64,000 nt of DNA, taken from Prolixibacteraceae bacterium (GTDB taxonomy: Bacteria; Bacteroidota; Bacteroidia; Bacteroidales; Prolixibacteraceae). Where the stretch lies: the NCBI GenBank assembly GCA_019720755.1, contig CP081303.1:1612001-1676000 (forward strand). Direction: 5' to 3'. The notes beneath the pieces are model-generated. The model was not told the origin of the DNA. It saw only the letters and a list, made by a program, of their open reading frames with translations, and did not search any database. Shown piece by piece: positions 18,860-26,234 of this stretch (the stretch's first letter is position 1; each line of letters begins with the position of its first letter). The position numbers were made by a program, and so were the translations under genes.

Positions 18860-19216
18860 ATGTTTATAAATTTAAGTAATCATCCCTCTGTAAATTGGCA
18901 GAAGGGACAACTGGATGCAGCGAGAGAGTATGGAGAGGTGAAAGATTTGGCTTTCCCTGCAATGGACCCTTCGTGGGGTCACCAAAGAGTAGGTGCGCTT
19001 GTGGAGGATTATTTGCAGCGGGTGTTACTCTTGCTAGAGGAGGCTGAGGAGAAAGTGGTGCATATTATGGGGGAGATGACTTTTACCTATAATATGGTGA
19101 AAATGCTGAAGTCGCATGGGGTTAAGTGTTTGGCATCTACTACCCAAAGGGTGGCAACAGAAGAGAATGGTGTGAAGACGACTGTCTTTACTTTTGTCAT
19201 TTTTCGAGAATATTGA
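18860..19216 (+). CDS. Small Csx20-like protein, candidate ring nuclease
   Basis: This 118-residue protein begins one base after the second csx2 gene. FINLSNHPSVNWQKGQLDAA at the start, HIMGEMTFTYNMVKMLKSHG in the middle, and a C-terminus ending in FVIFREY resemble the Csx15/Csx16/Csx20 group of small single-domain type III proteins, with a Rossmann-like CARF-related fold. Members of that group have been proposed or shown to degrade cyclic oligoadenylate and so end signalling. No effector domain is present, which fits an off-switch rather than a weapon. The exact subfamily is uncertain, and activity is inferred from the family and context. Confidence 0.55.
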   Translation: MFINLSNHPSVNWQKGQLDAAREYGEVKDLAFPAMDPSWGHQRVGALVEDYLQRVLLLLEEAEEKVVHIMGEMTFTYNMVKMLKSHGVKCLASTTQRVATEENGVKTTVFTFVIFREY

Positions 19217-19228
19217 TTTGTATATTTT

Positions 19229-19263
19229 CCCTCTCTATGAATATTTGTTTCTTATAGAGAGGG
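19229..19263 (+). terminator. Strong hairpin between effector and adaptation genes
   Basis: CCCTCTCTAT (19229-19238) pairs perfectly with ATAGAGAGGG (19254-19263) around a 15-base loop. No long T-run follows directly, so it may be a weak terminator, an attenuator or an RNA-processing barrier. It lies in the only gap of more than 25 bases between the helicase gene and cas2, so it probably lets cas1 and its partners be expressed differently from the effector genes. Confidence 0.55.
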
Positions 19264-19280
19264 GTTAATGCTTTTGCTTT

Positions 19281-20270
19281 ATGGACCTAATTTTAAATAC
19301 TTATGGCACAACTCTAACCAAAGACCTTGACTCGTTTGTGGTTGTGCATCCAGATGGAAAACAACGTGTTCATCCTAAGGGGGTGAAGTGTATCACGATC
19401 TCTAAAGGGGCGATGATTACAAGCGATGCCGCAATATTGGCTATCGAAAACCAAATCGATGTGCTTTTTGTGGATACGAAAGGTTCTCCTGTGGGAAGGG
19501 TGTGGAGCCATCGCTATGGTTCGGTGTCTACCATACGAAGAAACCAATTGGATTTTACTTTTAGTTGTAAGGCGGTGGATTGGGTGAAAGCAATACAACA
19601 AGAGAAGATAGGCAATCAGCAAGCTTTGTTGTTGGCTCTGACTCCTACTTCTTCGGAGATGGAGGCTGCAGTGAATGGTTGTGTGACTAAGTTGGAGGAC
19701 TATCGTTCTAAGATCTCCCTTTTAGAAGGGGAGGTGGTGAGCGATATTGCTGCTTCTTTACGAGGTTGGGAGGGGGTGGCTTCTCGTGCTTATTGGAAGA
19801 CAATTCAACTCTTTATGCCTGAATCTATGCGTTATGAAGCTCGTTCACAGCACCCAGCAATGGATCTGTTCAATTGTTTGCTGAATTATGGTTATGGGGT
19901 TCTTTATGGCAAAGTAGAAGGGGCATTAATTAAAGCGGGTATTGACCCTTATGTCGGAATGTTTCATCGTGATGATTATAATCGTCCAGTTTTGGTGTAT
20001 GATGTGATTGAACGTTTTCGTATATGGGTTGACTTTGTGGTGATCTCTTTGGCTACCCAAGAAGCGATTCCTGTTGAGGGGTATCGAATAAAAGAAGATG
20101 GAAGTGTTTGGTTGGATGCTTTAGGTAAGCGTATTCTGATACAGTCTCTAAATGACTATTTTGATGAAGTGATTACTGTTGCTGGTGTAGCTAGAAGTCG
20201 AATGATTCACCTTCATCGTTTTTGTGAACAGTTGGCTCAATCATTTTTACAATATAATCCAGAGAGATGA
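19281..20270 (+). CDS. cas1: Cas1 integrase
   Basis: Cas1 forms the integrase core that inserts new spacers at the leader end of the array. At 329 residues it is of normal length. The metal-binding residues are visible: E164 in GWEGVASRAYW, H229 in GMFHRDDYNRPVLVYD, and E244 in DVIERFR. The N-terminal beta domain begins MDLILNTYGTTLTKD. It is the first gene after the hairpin, and its stop overlaps the next start (ATGA), coupling it to the primase-polymerase. It is not fused to a reverse transcriptase or Cas6, as happens in some type III loci. Confidence 0.95.
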   Translation: MDLILNTYGTTLTKDLDSFVVVHPDGKQRVHPKGVKCITISKGAMITSDAAILAIENQIDVLFVDTKGSPVGRVWSHRYGSVSTIRRNQLDFTFSCKAVDWVKAIQQEKIGNQQALLLALTPTSSEMEAAVNGCVTKLEDYRSKISLLEGEVVSDIAASLRGWEGVASRAYWKTIQLFMPESMRYEARSQHPAMDLFNCLLNYGYGVLYGKVEGALIKAGIDPYVGMFHRDDYNRPVLVYDVIERFRIWVDFVVISLATQEAIPVEGYRIKEDGSVWLDALGKRILIQSLNDYFDEVITVAGVARSRMIHLHRFCEQLAQSFLQYNPER

Positions 20271-21271
20271 TTTACGCAGGAAGAAATATAAAACAGGTTC
20301 ATGATCCATTACAAAAGGTAGATGTGGACTATTTGAAACGTGCTATTGCAAATCCGAAACCTCAGATTGTTTCTTTGATTGAACGTTTGAGACAGGTGCA
20401 GCAAATATCTATTGATCGTTATCGAACACTGAAAACGGAACTCCCTTATATTGTTACTGCGACATTTGTTCCTGCAATACGTAAGAAAGACAATTTTGCT
20501 TCGATACAGTATTTTATTCTAGATCTAGATCATTTGGTAGAACGTGGCTTTACTTGTGATGGCATTAAACAGAAGTTGTCCCAGGATAGTCAAGTGAAGA
20601 TGATTTTTAGTTCTCCTGGAGGAGATGGCTTAAAGGTGTTGTTTTGTCTTTCAGAACCTTGTGATGACTCTCAGAAGTTTACGATATTCTATAAATTGTT
20701 TGCTACTTATTTCGGGACTTTACATCAGTTGGATGATGTGGTGGATAAAAAAACTTGTGATGTGACTCGTGCATGTTTTGTTAGTCATGATCCAAATATT
20801 TTCTTTAGAGAGAATTGTGAATCAGTGGTAATGGATCGTTTTGTAAACTTTGAAGATAGAGAAACTGTTGGTCATATTGAGAAAGAGTTGGCTTTTGAAA
20901 AGTGTGAGGCAGATAAACAAGAGAAGGAGAAGCGAACTCCTGTTGGAGATGAGATGATGCAAAAAATTAGAGAACGTCTCAATCCGTCTCAAAAAGTGAG
21001 AGTGAAGAAAACCTATTTTGTTCCTGACGAGGTTGAGGCTATACAAGAAACGTTACTTGATCGTCTGCAGTTTATGGGATTTGTTGTCGATCAGGTGGCT
21101 TCAATTCAATATGGAAAGAAATATTATGTTTCTGTTGGTTCTAAGAGAGGGGAGGTGAATCTCTTTTATGGGAAAAGAGGTTTTACGATTGTTAAGACTC
21201 CTAAACGTGGTACTGATCCTGATTTAAATGAGTTGGTGTGTAGGGCAATAGAAGAGGTGGTCTATGGCTAA
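20267..21271 (+). CDS. CRISPR-associated primase-polymerase (CAPP), AEP superfamily
   Basis: This 334-residue protein sits between cas1 and cas2 and overlaps both. It shows the archaeo-eukaryotic primase motifs: motif I FILDLDH (D86 and D88), motif II SPGGDGLKVLF (116-126), and motif III region DVTRACFVSHDPNIFF (165-180). The N-terminal half looks like the VirE_N/BT4734-like domain common in Bacteroidota. CAPPs have been reported to associate with Cas1-Cas2 in type III loci and to have primase and polymerase activity, suggesting a role in making or completing spacer precursors. The C-terminal ~110 residues (VRVKKTYFVPDEVEAIQETL onward) match no domain I can name. Confidence 0.8.
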   Translation: MIYAGRNIKQVHDPLQKVDVDYLKRAIANPKPQIVSLIERLRQVQQISIDRYRTLKTELPYIVTATFVPAIRKKDNFASIQYFILDLDHLVERGFTCDGIKQKLSQDSQVKMIFSSPGGDGLKVLFCLSEPCDDSQKFTIFYKLFATYFGTLHQLDDVVDKKTCDVTRACFVSHDPNIFFRENCESVVMDRFVNFEDRETVGHIEKELAFEKCEADKQEKEKRTPVGDEMMQKIRERLNPSQKVRVKKTYFVPDEVEAIQETLLDRLQFMGFVVDQVASIQYGKKYYVSVGSKRGEVNLFYGKRGFTIVKTPKRGTDPDLNELVCRAIEEVVYG

Positions 21272-21737
21272 AAAACGAAAAGAGTTAACCTTTTATGAGA
21301 AGATACAAAGGATAAAAGAGGCTGGAATTAAACCTGTTGTAGTAGGGGAGGATCAGAAAGATGAGGAGTCGTTAAAGTCCCTTGATCAACGTATTCAAGA
21401 GATGTTGGGTTTGTCAAAAAGTAGATTAAAACATAATGAAATGATCTTTTTTGTGATGTATGATATTGAAGATAATAGGGTGAGAACTCAAGTGTCTAAA
21501 TTTTTGTTGAAGAAAGGGTGTCATCGAGTGCAGAAATCCATCTTTCTTGGTCGCTTGGAAAGAAAACAGTACAATGAAATTGCTACTGCCCTGAAAGAGA
21601 TACAAGAGTTTTACGAGAATAAGGATAGCATTCTATTGGTTCCTGTCTCTTCTGATGAAATGCGTGCAATGAAGATTATTGGAGAGAATGTCGATTTTGA
21701 TGTTATTTTGAGAAATCGTAATACTCTTTTTTTCTGA
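21264..21737 (+). CDS. cas2: Cas2 with a ~60-residue N-terminal extension
   Basis: The Cas2 ferredoxin-like core starts near residue 60: MIFFVMYDIEDNRVRTQVSK, with the conserved Asp at D67, then KKGCHRVQKSIFLGRL and a C-terminal VPVSSDEM stretch. Cas2 usually has about 90-100 residues; this one has 157 because of a charged N-terminal part (MAKKRKELTFYEKIQRIKEA onward). The ATG at 21264 overlaps the CAPP gene by 8 bases, supporting that start. The extension may bind the primase-polymerase or Cas1; this is inference. Confidence 0.9.
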   Translation: MAKKRKELTFYEKIQRIKEAGIKPVVVGEDQKDEESLKSLDQRIQEMLGLSKSRLKHNEMIFFVMYDIEDNRVRTQVSKFLLKKGCHRVQKSIFLGRLERKQYNEIATALKEIQEFYENKDSILLVPVSSDEMRAMKIIGENVDFDVILRNRNTLFF

Positions 21738-22081
21738 TTCGTTTCATTTAGATCCTTTATCAATGGTTCGTTATATCTAAGAGTGGTCGATTAGTTATAT
21801 TTATTTCTAGTATTGTTGCAATTTGGTAACAATACTAGATCTTTTTTGTGATAAATTGCTTTATGTAGATATAATTTTGTATATATTTGAATTAATGATA
21901 GAGTGTTTAAAATAGCTGTTTATTGAATTATAATATACTGCTAAATAACATCTTTTTAATGTTGAATTATTTATTACTTTTGTGCGCTCTAGGAAGAGTG
22001 TTAAATATTGTAAAAAAACGGCCGTTTTTAATGCTATGCTATAAAAATAGTGCTGATAATCAGCATTTTAATTTTCTATCT
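21738..22081 (+). promoter_or_regulatory. CRISPR leader with Bacteroidota-type promoter
   Basis: This AT-rich 344-bp stretch lies between cas2 and the first repeat and contains no gene. TACTTTTG at 21975-21982 fits the Bacteroidota -7 box (TAnnTTTG). A T-rich stretch at 21953-21957 lies at about the -33 distance, but without a clean TTTG. Transcription would start near 21990 and run through the array on the + strand, about 90 bases before the first repeat. The degenerate last repeat at the other end of the array agrees with the leader being on this side. Confidence 0.6.
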
Positions 22082-23880
22082 GTCAGAGAGTATGTTCCAG
22101 CGAGAGTAGGATTAAGACAGCCTCCACTCTACATTGTAGAATGATTTTGCGTCAGAGAGTATGTTCCAGCGAGAGTAGGATTAAGACCTCTACTTTTGAG
22201 TAGTAGAACTCCAACTTGCAGTCAGAGAGTATGTTCCAGCGAGAGTAGGATTAAGACGATCCCGTCTGAGATCTCGACAGCTTCATCTTTTGTCAGAGAG
22301 TATGTTCCAGCGAGAGTAGGATTAAGACAGCTCCATATCCTTGGAATGATAGAAACCATCCTCGGTGTCAGAGAGTATGTTCCAGCGAGAGTAGGATTAA
22401 GACTCTTCCCCTGTATCTGGTGAATTTCGTGCAAAAGTCAGAGAGTATGTTCCAGCGAGAGTAGGATTAAGACCAAGGTTTTCCATGTAAGTACGGAGGT
22501 TTGTTGGTCAGAGAGTATGTTCCAGCGAGAGTAGGATTAAGACTTCTTTAGCTAATTTCATTATATCTGACCTAGATGTCAGAGAGTATGTTCCAGCGAG
22601 AGTAGGATTAAGACTTATTGTTATACTCCCCCAATAATGGTGTTGCACTGTCAGAGAGTATGTTCCAGCGAGAGTAGGATTAAGACAATTCTATCAACTC
22701 GTAGCCTTTACGCTCTATTGGTCAGAGAGTATGTTCCAGCGAGAGTAGGATTAAGACCAAAGAGATCTGATAGAGATAAACCATCCAATCGTCAGAGAGT
22801 ATGTTCCAGCGAGAGTAGGATTAAGACAGTCCCAAACTGGAAGTTACAATAGTTCTCCATCCGTCAGAGAGTATGTTCCAGCGAGAGTAGGATTAAGACC
22901 CTCCACTACCATGACATCGGTCATGTAGAATTGATGTCAGAGAGTATGTTCCAGCGAGAGTAGGATTAAGACATCATAGCCATGACTATGATATAAAGAA
23001 TGTTAGTCAGAGAGTATGTTCCAGCGAGAGTAGGATTAAGACTACGTTCGTATAGTAGGCGGTTGTGTCTTCGTCGTCAGAGAGTATGTTCCAGCGAGAG
23101 TAGGATTAAGACTTGCCAATGAAATGTAAAAACATCTCCTTAGTCGTCAGAGAGTATGTTCCAGCGAGAGTAGGATTAAGACTTTGTGTATATCATGCAA
23201 TACGATGATATCGCCTGTCAGAGAGTATGTTCCAGCGAGAGTAGGATTAAGACCCTCTCTGTTTTATTATATAAATCTAGCGTCATGTCAGAGAGTATGT
23301 TCCAGCGAGAGTAGGATTAAGACTATCGAAGGTTCTTCCACAAACGCTTTCTTTTGGTCAGAGAGTATGTTCCAGCGAGAGTAGGATTAAGACTGAGCAG
23401 TTGAACTCAATGAGTTCATACCCCTTAGTCAGAGAGTATGTTCCAGCGAGAGTAGGATTAAGACTTGGTTATTCTTACTCACACTTACAAAAAACATTGT
23501 CAGAGAGTATGTTCCAGCGAGAGTAGGATTAAGACCATTTAAAAATCTTCTCTCAAATTCTTGATTAGTCAGAGAGTATGTTCCAGCGAGAGTAGGATTA
23601 AGACTTTTTTTGCGTTGCTAGTCCAATTGTTTCACCACGTCAGAGAGTATGTTCCAGCGAGAGTAGGATTAAGACGTCTGTGTACTTTTTTAAATCCGCA
23701 GGTAGTAGTCAGAGAGTATGTTCCAGCGAGAGTAGGATTAAGACATAGTTGCCATAATGTAAAAATTTAAAATGTTAGTCAGAGAGTATGTTCCAGCGAG
23801 AGTAGGATTAAGACGACGGTAATGATTTTGTTACTTAGTTTGCTGCTCGTCAGAGAGTATGTTCCAGCGAGAGTAGGATT
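22082..23880 (+). CRISPR. CRISPR array, 26 repeats and 25 spacers
   Basis: The 37-bp repeat starts GTCAGAGAGTATGTTCC and ends GAGAGTAGGATTAAGAC. Repeat starts are 22082, 22151, 22221, 22292, 22367, 22437, 22507, 22578, 22650, 22721, 22791, 22863, 22936, 23006, 23076, 23146, 23217, 23287, 23357, 23428, 23499, 23568, 23639, 23708, 23778 and 23849. I saw no variation in the first 25. The last repeat keeps only 32 bases (ends 23880) and runs straight into an unrelated 88-bp tandem repeat. Spacers are about 32-38 bp and all differ. The 3' ATTAAGAC end of the repeat fits + strand transcription and a Cas6-made 8-base 5' handle. Little repeat decay suggests the array is in use. Confidence 0.98.
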
Positions 23881-24168
23881 GCTTGGACAAGTTCAGCAAC
23901 CTTATATTGATATCTTTTTGATTTAATCGATTTTTTACGAGACCCGTTCTTCAAATGGTGGTCCCTGTGCTTGGACAAGTTCAGCAACCTTATATTGATA
24001 TCTTTTTGATTTAATCGATTTTTTACGAGACCCGTTCTTCAAATGATGGTCCCTGTGCTTGGACAAGCTTAGCAACCTTATATTGACACCTTCTTGATTT
24101 AATCGATTTTTTACGAAACCCGTTCTTCAAATGGTGGTCCCTGTGCTTGGACAAGCTCAGCAACCTCA
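23881..24168. repeat. 88-bp tandem repeat abutting the CRISPR array
   Basis: Units begin GCTTGGACAAG at 23881, 23969, 24057 and 24145, exactly 88 bp apart, with few changes between copies; the fourth unit continues into the diverged long repeat. The GCTTGGACAAGCTCAGCAACC segment is the same motif seen inside the long repeats at 654, 1338 and 2017. No gene is visible. Confidence 0.9.
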
Positions 24169-24420
24169 ATGTCGATGTGTTTCAAGATTGCATGAGACTT
24201 CGTGCAATATTCACCGTATCTATTTAGTTTAAAAAACTAATGGAAGCAGGAGCTTCCTAACTCCCTGGCGTTAAAGTATCGATTGGTGGATGTGTCATTT
24301 AATCGATGCAGCCATTGGTGATGATAGATTGTTGCGACATTTCGTATTAAAAAAACTGTATTGATCTGTTCAATTTGTTGGATCTATGGTGAATCGCTTA
24401 TCTAGATTCATCTGTGGTGT
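24145..24420. repeat. Diverged copy of the long repeat found at 1-2370
   Basis: Shared segments with the 1-2370 repeats occur in the same order and orientation: CTTGGACAAGCTCAGCAACC, TTCGTGCAATATTCACCGTA, AGGAGCTTCCTAACTCCC, then GATTGGTGGATGTGTCATTT, TTGTTGCGAC and a final GATCTGTTC / TTGGATCT part. The copy is shorter and more diverged than those at the window start. The same repeat family thus lies on both sides of the CRISPR-Cas locus. The stretch to 24605 holds no gene that I can see. Confidence 0.8.
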
Positions 24421-24605
24421 TCTTCTTTGTTTTAGCATTACTGTATAAAATAATATTTTTATGATAATTCTTTTTGCAGTGTAAGTAGACTGCACAACTG
24501 TCCCTTTTCTTTGTTTCAGTTATTAAAAATTGAGGTTTTTATGGGTGTTATTCTATAACTACATGAATTAACCTTTGTGAATATGTTTAATTGAAATAGA
24601 GAAAT

Positions 24606-24992
24606 ATGTTTGAAAACTATTGGAATCGGATAATTGATTGGTTTTATGATAAGAAGGATCGCCGCAAATTGATTCGAGAATTTAATACTGCAGCTAGACA
24701 CTCATTTATACAGGGAATGGCTCCTTCGTTACTTAAAGCAGATATCTCGAAAGGAGATGCTTCATATCGTCATCAATTTTCTCATTGGAGCAAGACTGGT
24801 TTTCGTATTGTGGCGTTCTCAGGTCGTCAACTACAGCGTAATGAGATGGAGCAGATCGGATCAGTGATCCTTTCAAATGACAATTTGATGCGACAGTTGG
24901 TGGTTCTTGGTTGGGACACACTAGAGATTCATGGAGATGAAGGGCAGTATGGTCTTCGTTGGCAATTAAAAGACTATTTGGCATTAAATTAA
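24606..24992 (+). CDS. Conserved-type protein of unknown function
   Basis: This 128-residue soluble protein has no family I recognise. It starts MFENYWNRIIDWFYDKKDRRK and contains a clear alpha/beta pattern, with SKTGFRIVAFSGRQLQRNE and LVVLGWDTLEIHGDEGQYGL in the second half. The latter resembles the single-gene-product binding or stress-response proteins of Bacteroidota only vaguely. It is 5 bases from the next gene, so the two probably form an operon. Confidence 0.6.
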   Translation: MFENYWNRIIDWFYDKKDRRKLIREFNTAARHSFIQGMAPSLLKADISKGDASYRHQFSHWSKTGFRIVAFSGRQLQRNEMEQIGSVILSNDNLMRQLVVLGWDTLEIHGDEGQYGLRWQLKDYLALN

Positions 24993-24997
24993 AGAAC

Positions 24998-25411
24998 ATG
25001 AAATACTTATTTCTAATTTCTACTCAAGATACACTGCAGCATGTAGTGAAAAATGTATCTGATTCGGCCACTACAGAATCGACAATATTTGGCAATATAT
25101 GGTTCTGGGTCTCGATAATAGAGGCTGTGGTTATTTTGCTTTTGTGGATGAAAAAAAGACACCCCTCTGCATTGGAAAAAAAGAAGGAAGAGATACTAAA
25201 CGAAGCTGTGGATTTTGATAATGTGATGAGAAGCTCTTTTCAGAGTAGCGAACGTTTAGATCGACTAAAAAGAAAGTGCCATCCAGATCGTTTTGTCTCT
25301 GATCCAGAAAAACAGGCACATGCTGAACGAATTTTTCAAGCAGTAATTGAAGGCAAAGATGACTATAAGAAGCTAAAGGCTTTGGAAGAGGAAGCTAGTC
25401 AGTATCTATAA
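24998..25411 (+). CDS. Membrane-anchored protein with J-domain-like HPD motif
   Basis: From the ATG at 24998 (an in-frame upstream start at 24959 would overlap the previous gene) the product is 137 residues. A membrane segment lies at about 32-50 (IWFWVSIIEAVVILLLW). The cytoplasmic tail ends with RLKRKCHPDRFVSDPEKQAH followed by a helix and KKLKALEEEA, which looks like the HPD loop and helix III of a DnaJ-type J-domain. The first helix of a J-domain is less clear. It could recruit Hsp70 to the membrane. The HPD motif is seen directly; the J-domain call is inference. Confidence 0.55.
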   Translation: MKYLFLISTQDTLQHVVKNVSDSATTESTIFGNIWFWVSIIEAVVILLLWMKKRHPSALEKKKEEILNEAVDFDNVMRSSFQSSERLDRLKRKCHPDRFVSDPEKQAHAERIFQAVIEGKDDYKKLKALEEEASQYL

Positions 25412-25435
25412 GTTTAAACTATTTATATCTAAAAT

Positions 25436-25630
25436 ATGAAAATACTAATATTTGTTATTTTCCGATTGCTAATATCCTTTGCTATCGGAAGAATGGGAGA
25501 GAATCGCAAAATTGGCTATGGCTGGAGTTTCTCGTTATCTCTCTTTTTATCTCCGATAATTGCGTGGATTATAACACTCTGTTCTCGTAAAAACTCAGAG
25601 GTTCATTTTATAAACACAAATGACAAATAA
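25436..25630 (+). CDS. Small membrane protein (copy 1)
   Basis: This 64-residue protein has two hydrophobic segments (about 2-16 and 30-48) around a conserved IGRMGENRKIGYGWSFSLSL stretch, then a basic tail. It is clearly a paralogue of the gene at 25774: KIGYGWSF, LSPI and W-I-I positions are shared. Small proteins of this kind, with an IGYGWSF core, are familiar in Bacteroidota, but I know no function for them. Confidence 0.6.
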   Translation: MKILIFVIFRLLISFAIGRMGENRKIGYGWSFSLSLFLSPIIAWIITLCSRKNSEVHFINTNDK

Positions 25631-25773
25631 TAGGATTCATAATTTTTTTGTGGTGTTTGGGAGACCTGCTTTTTAGGTGACTTCAATTTAGTGAATGCCC
25701 GATAGGCTAAAACGAAAGGCTTTGGAGCCATGGTGAATCAATATCTATATTTAAAAACTTTTTATATCTAAAA

Positions 25774-25968
25774 ATGAAACTATTAACATCATTCATTGCA
25801 TTGCGAATATTGTTATCTCATTACAACGGGAAGTTGGGGCGGAAATACCGAATCGGATATGGTTGGAGTTTTGTAGTGTCTCTTTTAATCTCTCCGATTG
25901 TTGGATGGATCGTAATATGCTGTTCTAGTAAAAAATCAAAGGCTAACTCAATAAACTGTAAAGATTAA
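25774..25968 (+). CDS. Small membrane protein (copy 2)
   Basis: This 64-residue paralogue of the preceding gene shares GKLGRKYRIGYGWSFVVSLL, a second membrane segment with SPIVGWIVICCS, and a short polar tail. The two genes are separated by 143 bases with no gene. Tandem duplication followed by divergence is the simplest reading. Function is unknown. Confidence 0.6.
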   Translation: MKLLTSFIALRILLSHYNGKLGRKYRIGYGWSFVVSLLISPIVGWIVICCSSKKSKANSINCKD

Positions 25969-25979
25969 AATAAAACGAT

Positions 25980-26183
25980 ATGAAAGGATATGGAATCTTT
26001 TTTGTAGTGATTGGCACACTTGCATTTTTGGGTGATATGTCTACTCTTATAATAACTGGTAGACCTCCTAACTTTGTTGGGGTCTGTATTGTAATACTTG
26101 GAGCCTTTTTGTGTTCGACAGCCAATAGACACAAAAGAGAAATGGAGAAGGAGAAGAAGGACAGAGATGCCTTTAATCAATAA
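25980..26183 (+). CDS. Small two-segment membrane protein
   Basis: This 67-residue product has hydrophobic stretches at about 3-18 (GYGIFFVVIGTLAFLG) and 31-47 (FVGVCIVILGAFLCSTA), followed by a strongly charged tail (NRHKREMEKEKKDRDAFNQ). No family is recognised. It lies 11 bases downstream of the second 64-residue gene and is probably in the same transcript. Confidence 0.5.
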   Translation: MKGYGIFFVVIGTLAFLGDMSTLIITGRPPNFVGVCIVILGAFLCSTANRHKREMEKEKKDRDAFNQ

Positions 26184-26234
26184 ATATACTTGTCGAAATA
26201 AATAATTCAATTAACACAATTAAAATCATTAACT

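Noticed and set aside
22196-23770. Short open frames across the CRISPR array
   Set aside because: They are translations of the repeat (REYVPARVGLR or CSSESRIKT) and of spacers.
22119-23848. Spacers seemed to carry an open frame on the reverse complement, hinting at crRNAs antisense to mRNAs
   Set aside because: For several spacers read by eye the + strand is also open, and 33-bp stretches are often open by chance, so no strand bias can be claimed. No spacer obviously matches DNA in this window.
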